A stretch of 64,000 bases of DNA from positions 124,001 to 188,000 of the forward strand of contig JACKPC010000006.1 in assembly GCA_024233835.1 (NCBI GenBank), read 5' to 3'. Within the stretch, counting starts at the first letter, position 1; the number at the start of each line of letters is the position of its first letter. This document shows, in pieces, positions 15,882 through 24,504 of the stretch. A program made the translations under genes and the position numbers. This stretch comes from Leptospiraceae bacterium (GTDB taxonomy: Bacteria > Spirochaetota > Leptospiria > Leptospirales > Leptospiraceae). The notes beneath the pieces are model-generated. The model searched no databases and was not told the DNA's origin. It saw nothing but the letters and a program-made list of their open reading frames with translations.

Positions 15882-16823
15882 TTAATCCACCAACCCTTCC
15901 CTTACCTTTTGGATCTCATCTAAAGAAAGGCCTGTAACTTTTTGGATGGTCTCATTAGATAAGCCGGCCTTTATACAATTGATAGTGGTTTCCAGTTTTT
16001 CTTCTGCTTTGCCTTCCGCTTTGCCTTCCGCTTTGCCTTCCGCTTTGCCTTCTGCTTTGCCTTCCGCTCTGCCTTCTATCCTTGCAGTAGAAATAACATC
16101 TTTCTCTATAGCAGAATTCATCAGGTATTTTTCATAATCCAGTCTTTCCTGTTCACTCATATTGAGTATCTTTAATTTCTCTCTGGCTTTATCTATATTT
16201 CGAGAATGAAACTCGGTTTTGACTATATTGTTTTTCATCATATAGATCCATTCGTCTATATCTTCTTTCACTATGTCAGGATAGCGGTTTACCGAAATTA
16301 TATAGTATTCTGGAAATATATTCTTTTTCTGAAATTTTATCCTTAGCTCACCGTCTACCATGGTCTCAACTTTTTCCCGTACATCCAATAGTTCATTTGT
16401 ATGCATCCCGCGAATTTCGGTACTGCCATAATAGATGTAATCTGTACCCCTGCCTATATTAAAGTATTGCACACTCACGGATATGATTTTACTAATATTC
16501 GAATAGGCATCTCCCAGGCGAAAATGGTCGACTATGGTTTTCGAGACTCCAAAAAGCAATCGTTCCAAAAAGTCAGATTCCGAGTCGCTCTGCACTTCTA
16601 TGATGACCTTTCTATCTTTACTATCCCTGATAAGTACATCCACCCTGTTATATTTTTGTGAGGCATTCTGCTGGTTACTCTCACTTTCTAATACTTCAAG
16701 GACTGTCACTTCTTCTTTTAATAAGGCGGAAAGAAAACCCTCGATTATATCGAAGTTTGCCTTATCTCTTAGCATGGTTTTGATTACCCAATCAAATCGA
16801 ATCAATAGGTCTTTGTTTTTCAT
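15882..16823 (-). CDS. Rpn-family nuclease/transposase-like protein, copy 3, longest repeat tract
   Basis: 313 residues. Sequence through the nuclease core is the same as copies 1, 2 and 4. The extra eight residues over copy 1 are two more AEGK units (one AEGR plus five AEGK), encoded by a 12-bp tandem repeat at about 16005-16070. It ends EIQKVREGLVD like copy 1. It diverges from the intact Uma2 gene at 16992. Confidence 0.88.
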   Translation of the reverse strand: MKNKDLLIRFDWVIKTMLRDKANFDIIEGFLSALLKEEVTVLEVLESESNQQNASQKYNRVDVLIRDSKDRKVIIEVQSDSESDFLERLLFGVSKTIVDHFRLGDAYSNISKIISVSVQYFNIGRGTDYIYYGSTEIRGMHTNELLDVREKVETMVDGELRIKFQKKNIFPEYYIISVNRYPDIVKEDIDEWIYMMKNNIVKTEFHSRNIDKAREKLKILNMSEQERLDYEKYLMNSAIEKDVISTARIEGRAEGKAEGKAEGKAEGKAEGKAEEKLETTINCIKAGLSNETIQKVTGLSLDEIQKVREGLVD

Positions 16824-16991
16824 AGGAACTGCCTCAAATTCAAGTCTCTATACAGGAAATCCGGATTGTCAAGAATAAAATATAGGCGAAAGCGAATCTA
16901 CGGAGACTCACCTACCTGTATAAAAATTTAGTTCTTTCAGGAAAATATCCTTGACTCTTACTTTCACAAACTGCAATCTTAACATCTGCTT
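16824..16991. promoter_or_regulatory. Divergent promoter region, copy 3
   Basis: Same 168-bp region as 7283-7450, with the same boxes and inverted pair. Confidence 0.45.
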
Positions 16992-17660
16992 ATGATGGAC
17001 GAAACGATATACCACGAACTACTAAAACCGGCCTTGCCAGAAGACCTCGGAGCCATGCACTTTAAAATCATTGAAGGACAAATTCTCTTTCAGGACGAAA
17101 AGGGCGATTTTGTAATTACCTGCATTTCTCCGGATAAGGAATACAATGAACACCATTTTGAACTTCTGCCGGAAGGAGCACCATTTCAACTCATCGAAGG
17201 GAGGATAATTTACATGGCAGCACCGAGTGACGATCATCAGAGAGTTTCATTGAACCTAATTCTGGAAATTGGTAATTATGTAAAAACTAAAAAACTGGGT
17301 GAGGTTCGCTATTCACCCCTCGATGTATGTCTGGATAAGAAAAATGTAGTTCAGCCGGATATTCTCTTTGTCTCCATTCGTCGTGCCAGCGTTATTGAAA
17401 AGAAAATAATGGGAGCACCGGACTTTATCATTGAAATCCTCTCTCCCGGTAATGCCGATTATGACAAGAAAACCAAGTTAGGTTTATATGGTCGCTTTCT
17501 TGTACAGGAATACTGGATTGTTCACCCCGAAGAAGAGTGGATAGAAGTCTATCATAACAAAGCCGGTATCATGTGGAAACAACAGACAGCAAAGATAGGG
17601 GATATGATTGTAAGTAAAGCTATCGAAGGTTTTCAGCTGAATGTGGAAAAGGTGTTTTGA
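16992..17660 (+). CDS. Uma2-family PD-(D/E)XK protein, copy 3 (intact, mosaic)
   Basis: 222 residues with an unbroken N-terminus and all core residues (Asp123, Glu148, Asp158, Lys162). Up to about residue 195 it follows copy 1 (7451), including MAAPSDDHQRVSLNLILEIG. From QQTAKIGDMIVSKAIEGF to NVEKVF it follows copy 2 (14581). Such a switch is best explained by recombination or gene conversion between cassettes. It is followed by antitoxin-like copy 4. Confidence 0.88.
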   Translation: MMDETIYHELLKPALPEDLGAMHFKIIEGQILFQDEKGDFVITCISPDKEYNEHHFELLPEGAPFQLIEGRIIYMAAPSDDHQRVSLNLILEIGNYVKTKKLGEVRYSPLDVCLDKKNVVQPDILFVSIRRASVIEKKIMGAPDFIIEILSPGNADYDKKTKLGLYGRFLVQEYWIVHPEEEWIEVYHNKAGIMWKQQTAKIGDMIVSKAIEGFQLNVEKVF

Positions 17661-17696
17661 ATATTTTTAAAAGGATATTCATCTAATAAAAAAAGA

Positions 17697-17726
17697 TTGA
17701 CCCTCTAAACATACAGAATGTATTTT
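17697..17726 (+). promoter_or_regulatory. Promoter of antitoxin-like copy 4
   Basis: TTGACC, 18 bp, TATTTT, with ATG 17732 five bases further: leaderless layout. Confidence 0.6.
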
Positions 17727-17731
17727 AGAAT

Positions 17732-18217
17732 ATGGATTTATTTATGCAAGAAGAACAAAGTTTTTTAAGCCTACTACAACAACTTCCATTACCTGCACAA
17801 AGAGAAGTTTATCATGCTTCAGAACTTGCCTATTACCAGGCCGTTTATACCAACTTTACCGTCCTTCTCCATGATTTTCAAACAGAGAATCTCTCTGATA
17901 CTGAAAAGGAAAATACAAACCTTGATTACGAACAGATAGAAGTTTATTTTTCTGAAATCGAAGAAAAGGAACAAAAAAGGATCTTAAACCTTGTTCGATT
18001 TTTACAGATTAAATATTCTGAAAACTCCACTCAGAATAAACATTTCCGGACTTATTGCGAGAAAAATGGAAAATCATCTCTGTCAAGAAGTGACAGAAGT
18101 GAATTAAAAAAACGAATCGAAGAAATTACAAAAAATCCTGAGATTGGTGTTTCCGGTGCTGATGTTATAAAGAATTTGGAGGCAAAGATTGGAAGAAAAA
18201 TACAAATTTCACCCTAA
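17732..18217 (+). CDS. Antitoxin-like protein, copy 4
   Basis: 161 residues with N-terminus MDLFMQEEQSFLSLLQQLPL as in copy 3. Its tail, SGADVIKNLEAKIGRKIQISP in short form, is intermediate between copy 3 (SGGADVIKEIEVMLG) and copies 1 and 2 (SWEKVLENLEAKIG). It overlaps an in-frame toxin stump. The sequence that follows to 18367 repeats 8675-8824 and leads into the broken DUF1566 gene. Confidence 0.66.
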   Translation: MDLFMQEEQSFLSLLQQLPLPAQREVYHASELAYYQAVYTNFTVLLHDFQTENLSDTEKENTNLDYEQIEVYFSEIEEKEQKRILNLVRFLQIKYSENSTQNKHFRTYCEKNGKSSLSRSDRSELKKRIEEITKNPEIGVSGADVIKNLEAKIGRKIQISP

Positions 18218-18254
18218 AGCAAAGAAAGATAGAGTGAAAGATGTAAAAGAATAA
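18189..18254 (+). pseudogene. In-frame deleted ParE-type toxin stump, copy 4
   Basis: TTG 18189, toxin N-terminus to HPKA, then KKDRVKDVKE and stop. The length and junction match the stumps at 6264 and 8646, with one synonymous AAG. Confidence 0.75.
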
Positions 18255-18367
18255 TCAAATCACCTCTACTAAAGAATGCAGAACCATTCTTAATTCTGCA
18301 TTCTTAATTCTAAATTCCAAATTTTGCCTAAGCAATATTTGGATCACTTGTAGTGAGCGAAATCGAA

Positions 18368-20774
18368 CTACGGCCCGGAGACACAACGTACATTTCGATC
18401 AGTAGAAGTCTTATAATAAGCAAAGCTGCTACCATTAGAGATAGTCCATTGCCACCCAAGCGATGTATTAAGCATGTCAGTACTAGAAGTCCAATAATCA
18501 TATCCATTGACAGGAAACATAGTAATATCAATAAATGGGGAAGAACTTTTTGAAAAGTCAACAATAGATTGCATTTCATTGCGATTTGGTACTCTCCAAG
18601 TCCTTCCCGCTAGAGTTAAAGTACTATTGCAATAGGTAAGTGCACCTGACCATGTAGTTGTTGATAGCGTTCCGGAGCAGTTTGTAGCATTTAAATTAAT
18701 TCCGCATTTTTGCCAAATCAAACCTGTTGCTTTGTCTTCGATAGTGCCATCGCCTTTGTCAGAGAAACTCTTAGATTCATCTTTAGAGTATCCCGATACA
18801 CAACGCACATAATTAGTACCTGTTTTTCCACTAAAAGTCACCTGGCTATTAGCAAAACTGAAGACTACAGCCTGCCCCGTATTTGTGCCGTTTGTTGTAG
18901 AACTCCAATAACTGCCTGAAACAGTAGCTGGAAATGAATTAATATCAATTTGTGGTGCGGGAGTTTTTCCTAAATCGATGATAGTATTAACTTCCGATGC
19001 CGTTGGTAGTCGCCAAGTTTTAATTCCAGCATAGCCATTACCGCCATTAGCTGAATTCAAAGCACTACATCCATTGGTCGCATCACTTGTTGCATTTGCC
19101 CACGTTAAATTAGATACGGCAGTCCCGGTTCCACAAGATGCACCACTTAAACCCTGTGTGCAAGTTTTCCATACCAATCCAGTTGCATTATCGGTGGTGG
19201 TATAATCAGAAGTATAGGTTCCATGCTGAGTTGGGCCTGTATAGCTTCTACTTACTCCATTTTGTAAAGCACCGTCGGAGTTTGTTCCACCACTGACTGT
19301 TTGACCCGTTTTTAATGGCGGATAACTAAAAACTCCACTTAATGTAGCAACTGCGCTATCTGTCATTCCCGACTTTTTAGCAATTGCTTTTACTGTTTTT
19401 CCTGCCAGGCTCCAAATATGAATCGGAGTGGTATATAATGTTGAACTCGCAGTTGGTGTGGTTTCATCTGTCGTGTAATAGATACTGGCTCCGGTCGTTG
19501 CTGTTGAAATTGTTATATTTTGTGCTGTACTATAATGTCCGGCATTCGGACTAAATGTTGGTGTCTCTACTGCACCAGAAATAGCCGTTCCTGAAGTAAA
19601 ACTCCAGGTATAATTACTTGCTAAAGCATTACCCGCCGCATCCTTGATAGCTGTTGTCAGGATAACTGTATAGGTCGTATTTCCCGTCAAATTGCTATCG
19701 GGGTTCAAAGTAGCCAAAGTACCATTTAAACTTACCGCAGCAGGAATAATGCTGGCTCCCTGTTTTAAAAGAAAGCTTGTAGCCGTAACAGAAGAACTCA
19801 AAAGTGTCTCGGAAAACGTGGCTGTAATATTAGCATCAATTCCTATTCCGGTAGATCCGTCCGTCGGATACACGGATGACACGGTGGGTGGAGTTGTATC
19901 TGTCGTGGGTGTCGTGGTTCCTGAGGAAGCAATTTTAAAACCGGTAGCCTGCACATAGTCGGCTCCCATAGCTACATTCGAGGCATCCTTCACCGTACTC
20001 TTGATTTTTACTTTGTAAGTGGCACCTTCCGTCAGGTTACTGGCCGGTTGAAAAACATAATCCACGTTATTACTGCCTATCGTTATCGAACCCTTCGCTT
20101 GCACGCAGGTAGCAAAATCATCAGAAGATACCAGAAAGGTTCCCGTGGCACAGGAAGTATCCGTTGTGTTGGCAGTGATACTACTCGGTTCCATGGCTTC
20201 ACTGAAGGTTACTGTAATCGAAGTATTTGCAGATACATCCACAGCACCGTTAGCCGGGTATACTGCACTCACTTTGAGAGCTACCCGTTGTCCAGCCATC
20301 TACAGAGGTTCTAGAAGTTAAAAAAGGTTTTCCTTCCAGGTCTTTCGCATCGGTGGTAATCCTTGCCTTATATTTCGTATTCGCTGCAAGGCTCGTAGCC
20401 GGGGTCAGGGTAAAGGTTTTGTTCTCATTGGATGCCAGGGGTTGAGTGGCTGCTTTCACACAGGTGGCGAAATCATCGCTCGATACCTGAATACTCCCAC
20501 TGCATTTTGTGTCATCTATATTCGTGGTAATCGTTTTTACATCCATAGGTTCACTGAATGTAACAGTTCCCACTACATTTAGCGAGACATTCGTGTCCCC
20601 GTCTCTCGGTGTATAAGTGACAGCAAATGGACGACCTGCATTGGCTGCTGCATCATTGGATGCCTGAATCGCTCCAAGGGCAAGTGCCGTTTCTTTCGAG
20701 TTGTCCTTCTTTTTCTCGATACAACTCACAAGTATTGTGAGCAACAATAAGGTTATTACTGCTAATTTCTTCAT
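18368..20774 (-). pseudogene. DUF1566/Ig-like lipoprotein gene, copy 2, broken by a 17-bp deletion
   Basis: The N-terminal 170 codons (from 20774, signal MKKLAVITLLLLTILVSC, lipobox Cys18) match copy 1 at 8825-11173. At about 20280 the 17 bases GTTGTATCCGCAACCGC present in copy 1 (10672-10690 region) are missing, shifting the frame and stopping at 20250. The rest, from about 20270 to 18368, is open for more than 600 codons: two Ig-like domains nearly identical to copy 1, a Fn3-like domain, then two DUF1566 domains. Those DUF1566 domains are clearly different from copy 1 (for example NATGLVWKTCTQGLSGASCG, YWSSTTNGTNTGQAVVF) until the shared RCVSGP end. The long open remainder suggests recent breakage or a sequencing indel. 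Confidence 0.8.
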
Positions 20775-20939
20775 GCTAAAATTCCTTCTGATAAATGGAA
20801 AATTTCACCATATACATACTCTCTCCATCTCCCGGATTAAGCGAGTGAAAATTTAGGAGATTTAAAAGTCAAATTGTTTTTGTTTTTTTTATTTTTTTAA
20901 TAATAAGATCTTTATTCCCCGGAATAATAAAAAGAGTCC

Positions 20940-20968
20940 TTGACATATTTTTAGTTGCTTTCTACTTT
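20940..20968 (+). promoter_or_regulatory. Promoter of the second-type Uma2 gene
   Basis: TTGACA, 17 bp, TACTTT, then nine bases to ATG 20978. The transcript would have little or no leader. Confidence 0.6.
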
Positions 20969-20977
20969 CTTCCTACC

Positions 20978-21712
20978 ATGCAGACATCTATTGCTCTTGA
21001 ATTACCTGAAACTTTTTTGAAACGTGCCGAGTTATTAGATACCCTGATTCCTCTGAACCCGGGGATTTCTCTGCAATTAGCTCAGAATACTCTATTCATC
21101 GAGGAAAAAGAACTACATTTCTCCGGTATGGATTTCTTTCCCTTACACCTGCCTTTCAAAATGAAAGAACAGGAAATGTTTACAATCTCTGAGCTGAATT
21201 CTAACCTGCGGCTCGAAATGGATGAGGAGGCCATCATCATTAATATGGGAACTCTGGGTTTAATCAGTGCATTTACAGCAGCCATTCTTATTACCATTGG
21301 TATCTGGAACCGAAAAAAGAAACTCGGCAAAGTTTTTGATGCCCAGTCCGGTCATGATATGCTTGTCAACGGCAAGAAAATTCACCGTATGCCCGATATT
21401 GCCTTTCACCTCAATGAAGTCTTCAAAGAGAAAACTTTAGACTACCGCCTCGGATTCCCTTTCTTCTGCATAGAAGTCGTTTCGAATAAGAAAAGCCTTA
21501 AACAGGATTTACGTAAAATGGCTAATGACTGGATGGCCGCCGGCACCGAAATTGGTCTTGTTGTCTGCCCCCACCGCGAGAAATACTATTTATTTGAAAA
21601 AGGTATTACCGGCTACAAAACTTTCGGGTTTTCTACAGTCTTTACCCACTCCAAACTTCCTGAATTACACATTGACTTTGCTACTATTTTAGAAGAAGCA
21701 AGGGGTTTTTAA
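20978..21712 (+). CDS. Uma2-type PD-(D/E)XK protein, second family
   Basis: 244 residues, distantly related to the cassette Uma2 proteins. The core reads RMPDIAFHLNE (Asp), PFFCIEVVSNKKSLKQDLRK (Glu, then Lys) and AAGTEIGLVVCPHREKYYLF. This is the Uma2 order PD, ExxS, DxxxK, E(Y/I). The N-terminal half contains INMGTLGLISAFTAAILITI, a hydrophobic alpha segment. It is the only full copy; two in-frame miniatures lie at 11391 and 12441. It starts at ATG 20978 from a close promoter. It is followed by a tandem-repeat spacer, and nothing else is co-transcribed. Confidence 0.8.
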   Translation: MQTSIALELPETFLKRAELLDTLIPLNPGISLQLAQNTLFIEEKELHFSGMDFFPLHLPFKMKEQEMFTISELNSNLRLEMDEEAIIINMGTLGLISAFTAAILITIGIWNRKKKLGKVFDAQSGHDMLVNGKKIHRMPDIAFHLNEVFKEKTLDYRLGFPFFCIEVVSNKKSLKQDLRKMANDWMAAGTEIGLVVCPHREKYYLFEKGITGYKTFGFSTVFTHSKLPELHIDFATILEEARGF

Positions 21713-21713
21713 G

Positions 21714-21806
21714 GAGTATAGTTCTACTATTTCTGAAGTATAGTCCTGCTATGTCTGAAATATAATCCCGCTATGTCCGGAGTATACTCCGAAGTCCTAC
21801 TATGCC
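21714..21806. repeat. Short tandem repeat of about 22 bp with inverted ATAG/CTAT cores
   Basis: Four imperfect units, each of the form AGTATAGTCCTGCTATGTCTGA, lie between the Uma2-type gene and the next operon. The third-fourth junction contains the 14-bp palindrome CGGAGTATACTCCG. Similar pieces occur near 12540-12575. No coding role is apparent. Confidence 0.6.
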
Positions 21807-21941
21807 TTCGGCTTTAGGACCTTACTCAAAAATCACAGCTGTCTGAGAAAGTAGTTCCGGCAATAAACTTTCACTTTTTCGAGGATTTAAAAAAAAATTG
21901 ACTTTGCATTATTTTATATACATTTTATTGTATTTCCAACT

Positions 21942-24488
21942 ATGGCAATAGATACCAGCAAAGTAAATCAGAAAGTGTCCGTTCCTACCGGGGAAATTCT
22001 CTTCAAGGAAGGAACAAAAGTTAGTAGTCTTAATATCCTCCATGAAGGTGCAGTTTTACTGGAGAAAAAGATAAATGGGAAGAATTTCCCGATAGTTGAG
22101 CTTTCCGGTAAAAACCTGACGCCCGGAATCGTCAGCCTTTTTGCAGAGGAATCCTATCTCTATACAATTAAAACCTCCAGAAATTCCATTATTTCAACCT
22201 ATAATGTAGATTCTGATTCTATCCGCAAAACAATTTCAAATAAGTTAGCCATAGGTAACATGGTTTCGCGAACTCTTTTTAATGAAATCGGAGAATTTGC
22301 TAAAAAATACACTCTGTTAAAAGAAAATATTGTTAATATAAAAACCCTGAATGACAATCTTGGAATCTCCTACTATTTCTTAAATCGGACAACCTTCCCG
22401 GATATAAACCCGGATAACCCGGAAATGATAAATGACGACCCGGGATTCCCGGATAAAGGGATGAAACTGGTCAGAGAAAACCTGAAAGCTTACCTTACAA
22501 ATGGTGGCAAAATACCGGAAAAAGTCACTCCTAAATTCTTAACCCAGAATCATTCCGGATTCTTAAACAAGGAATACAACAATCGTCCGGAACTAACCAA
22601 TCAGGAATTCCAATTTTTAAGGCGAATTATAGCCCTAAAACCGGAAACTCTTGCTCAGGTCTATACGGCTGACATTAATATCTTGATCTATATCTGCGAA
22701 AAACTCTCTGATTTAAACCTGAATGCAATTCGAGAGCTTGAGGATTGTATCAAAGAATTCGATTCCGACATGGACATGCTTCTGGGTGGTTCAGACTCGC
22801 TCATTGAAAAATACTACATGAGCCTCGACCTTCTGAATAGTGGAATCAGTGAAGTTCCCAGAGAAGACTTCCTTCCTCTGACTGAAACCATTTCTGGCTC
22901 GATTAATAATTTCTTGCAAACATATAAATCCCTGTTTGTTTCCGAGTTTAAAAATGCCTCTCCCAATTTGATTACTTTCCAGGAACTTTCCGCAAAACTC
23001 TCTAAAGAGCTGAAGAGTGGAGAATCACCGAGCAGCACTACCGCCGGGACAGGAAGTAATCGTTCTAATATCACTATAGGTCTGGATGCAGCAGCCATTA
23101 AAAAAGAATTGGAAAATTCAGCGAGCAAGATCCTGAACTATGCAGGCATAGAAATCGAAAGGGTAAAAGAGTATTCTTCTCTTGTATTGAAAATGAAATC
23201 TCTAAAGAACCCACTCGATCCGGATCCGGATGCCAGGAAGATACGAAGAAATCTTACCAAAACGTATTGGGAAGCTTATGAAAAATCCTTTCTCAAATAC
23301 CTTCAGAGTAATAAAAAAGTTCCAAGACCCATTGAAATGATGCTAAAATTTGGTTATTTCGATGAAACCCTTCTGGAGGATGAACAGCTTATTTTTCTTC
23401 ACCAACAGGTAGAGAAAAAAGATACCTATAGGGATAATCTGGTAATGACCTTTGACGGAACAGACTGGTTAGAGAAAATTTACAGAAAAGAATTCACTAC
23501 CTCTCTTGATGAACTGGGACAGACTTTCTTTGATAAGGTGAAAGCCGACAATCGAAATTCTCAGTATAAAAAGGAATCCGATCTCCCACCGGATGTTGAT
23601 AATGGGGAAGCCAGATTAAAATATGAAATCAATTCTATGTATATCTCGAATGTCAGGTTAACCACAGGTTCGCCGGCTTCTCATTTACCTATCCTCACCA
23701 AGTATCACATTATCTATCCCCTGGAAAAATGTATAGTTGATTCCAAAATGCTGATCGATACACTCAAGGCTATCATGGCCATTGACTATACAGCTTTTTA
23801 CCGTGAAGTTATCTATAACGAACCCGATCTGGGAATTCGAAATGAATTAGTTCAAACAGAAGTCCTACCCGATTTCATTTTTGTCCCTTCTATCGGTGAA
23901 AAAATCATGATGTGGCAGGTACTTTCAACTTATAGAGGTGCCGGTTCTAAGGAAAGTAAAGGAAGAATTATTATTCCTCGTTTTATTACCCAGGATCTGG
24001 CTTCGATGTTAACCGATGCCATCGGTGGTTTCCGCTGGGAATTGACCAAAGAAATCCTCGGTGTAGATTGGATAGACCCAGGAACCCCTTCTATTACCTC
24101 GGCCTACAATGACTACGCTGAATTCTATAAGAAGAATAAAGACCTTTCCATTGAACTCAAAGAGAAAATCACCGAAGAATTCCGCAGGTTCAGAAGCCAT
24201 AAAGACCGTTTTATTAACGACTATGGCCACTGGATTAAATCAGAATCCGAAGGTATCCAGAAACTCAATAAAATCGTCAGGAACATGTTCTACAGACATA
24301 TACCATTTACCAACGATGTTAGAGAGAGGGTCTGTAAAATGCCGGCATTCTTAGATGTTCACAACCGCTTCATCAATGTGAGAAACCGTGAGTTCAAAGA
24401 AAAAGAGACTCGGTATAGAAAATACCAGAATCTCCCGGGTGGACTTCCTAAAAAACTACAGGATAACCTGGATTACTACAAAGTATAA
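21942..24488 (+). CDS. Large cytoplasmic protein with an N-terminal cyclic-nucleotide-binding-like domain
   Basis: 848 residues without a signal peptide or membrane helix. The first 115 residues look like a Crp-type beta-barrel: VPTGEILFKEGTKVSSLNIL, HEGAVLLEK, LTPGIVSLFAEESYLYTIKT. The phosphate-binding Arg signature is not obvious, so it may not bind a nucleotide. The rest is highly charged and helical, with a Ser/Gly/Thr linker near residue 365 (SSTTAGTGSNRSN) and no enzyme motif I recognise. TTGACT at 21898 may be a -35 box, but the -10 box is unclear. It stands alone, ahead of a convergent hypothetical gene. It ends the accessory island on the right. Confidence 0.75.
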   Translation: MAIDTSKVNQKVSVPTGEILFKEGTKVSSLNILHEGAVLLEKKINGKNFPIVELSGKNLTPGIVSLFAEESYLYTIKTSRNSIISTYNVDSDSIRKTISNKLAIGNMVSRTLFNEIGEFAKKYTLLKENIVNIKTLNDNLGISYYFLNRTTFPDINPDNPEMINDDPGFPDKGMKLVRENLKAYLTNGGKIPEKVTPKFLTQNHSGFLNKEYNNRPELTNQEFQFLRRIIALKPETLAQVYTADINILIYICEKLSDLNLNAIRELEDCIKEFDSDMDMLLGGSDSLIEKYYMSLDLLNSGISEVPREDFLPLTETISGSINNFLQTYKSLFVSEFKNASPNLITFQELSAKLSKELKSGESPSSTTAGTGSNRSNITIGLDAAAIKKELENSASKILNYAGIEIERVKEYSSLVLKMKSLKNPLDPDPDARKIRRNLTKTYWEAYEKSFLKYLQSNKKVPRPIEMMLKFGYFDETLLEDEQLIFLHQQVEKKDTYRDNLVMTFDGTDWLEKIYRKEFTTSLDELGQTFFDKVKADNRNSQYKKESDLPPDVDNGEARLKYEINSMYISNVRLTTGSPASHLPILTKYHIIYPLEKCIVDSKMLIDTLKAIMAIDYTAFYREVIYNEPDLGIRNELVQTEVLPDFIFVPSIGEKIMMWQVLSTYRGAGSKESKGRIIIPRFITQDLASMLTDAIGGFRWELTKEILGVDWIDPGTPSITSAYNDYAEFYKKNKDLSIELKEKITEEFRRFRSHKDRFINDYGHWIKSESEGIQKLNKIVRNMFYRHIPFTNDVRERVCKMPAFLDVHNRFINVRNREFKEKETRYRKYQNLPGGLPKKLQDNLDYYKV

Positions 24489-24504
24489 GCCCAAAAACAG
24501 GGCT
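24488..24504. terminator. Possible weak bidirectional terminator
   Basis: AGCCC, seven-base loop AAAAACA, GGGCT, then ATATTTGTT. The stem is short and the T tract is interrupted. It lies between convergent stop codons. Confidence 0.35.

Noticed and set aside
15946..16137. SALPSALP-repeat frame opposite the Rpn repeat tract
   Set aside because: It is the complement of the AEGK coding repeat and has no ribosome-binding site.
8825..20774. Diversity-generating retroelement acting on the DUF1566 domains
   Set aside because: No reverse transcriptase, template repeat or adenine-biased variation is visible in the window.
21714..21806. CRISPR array
   Set aside because: Units are about 22 bp, imperfect and adjacent without unique spacers, and no cas gene is near.
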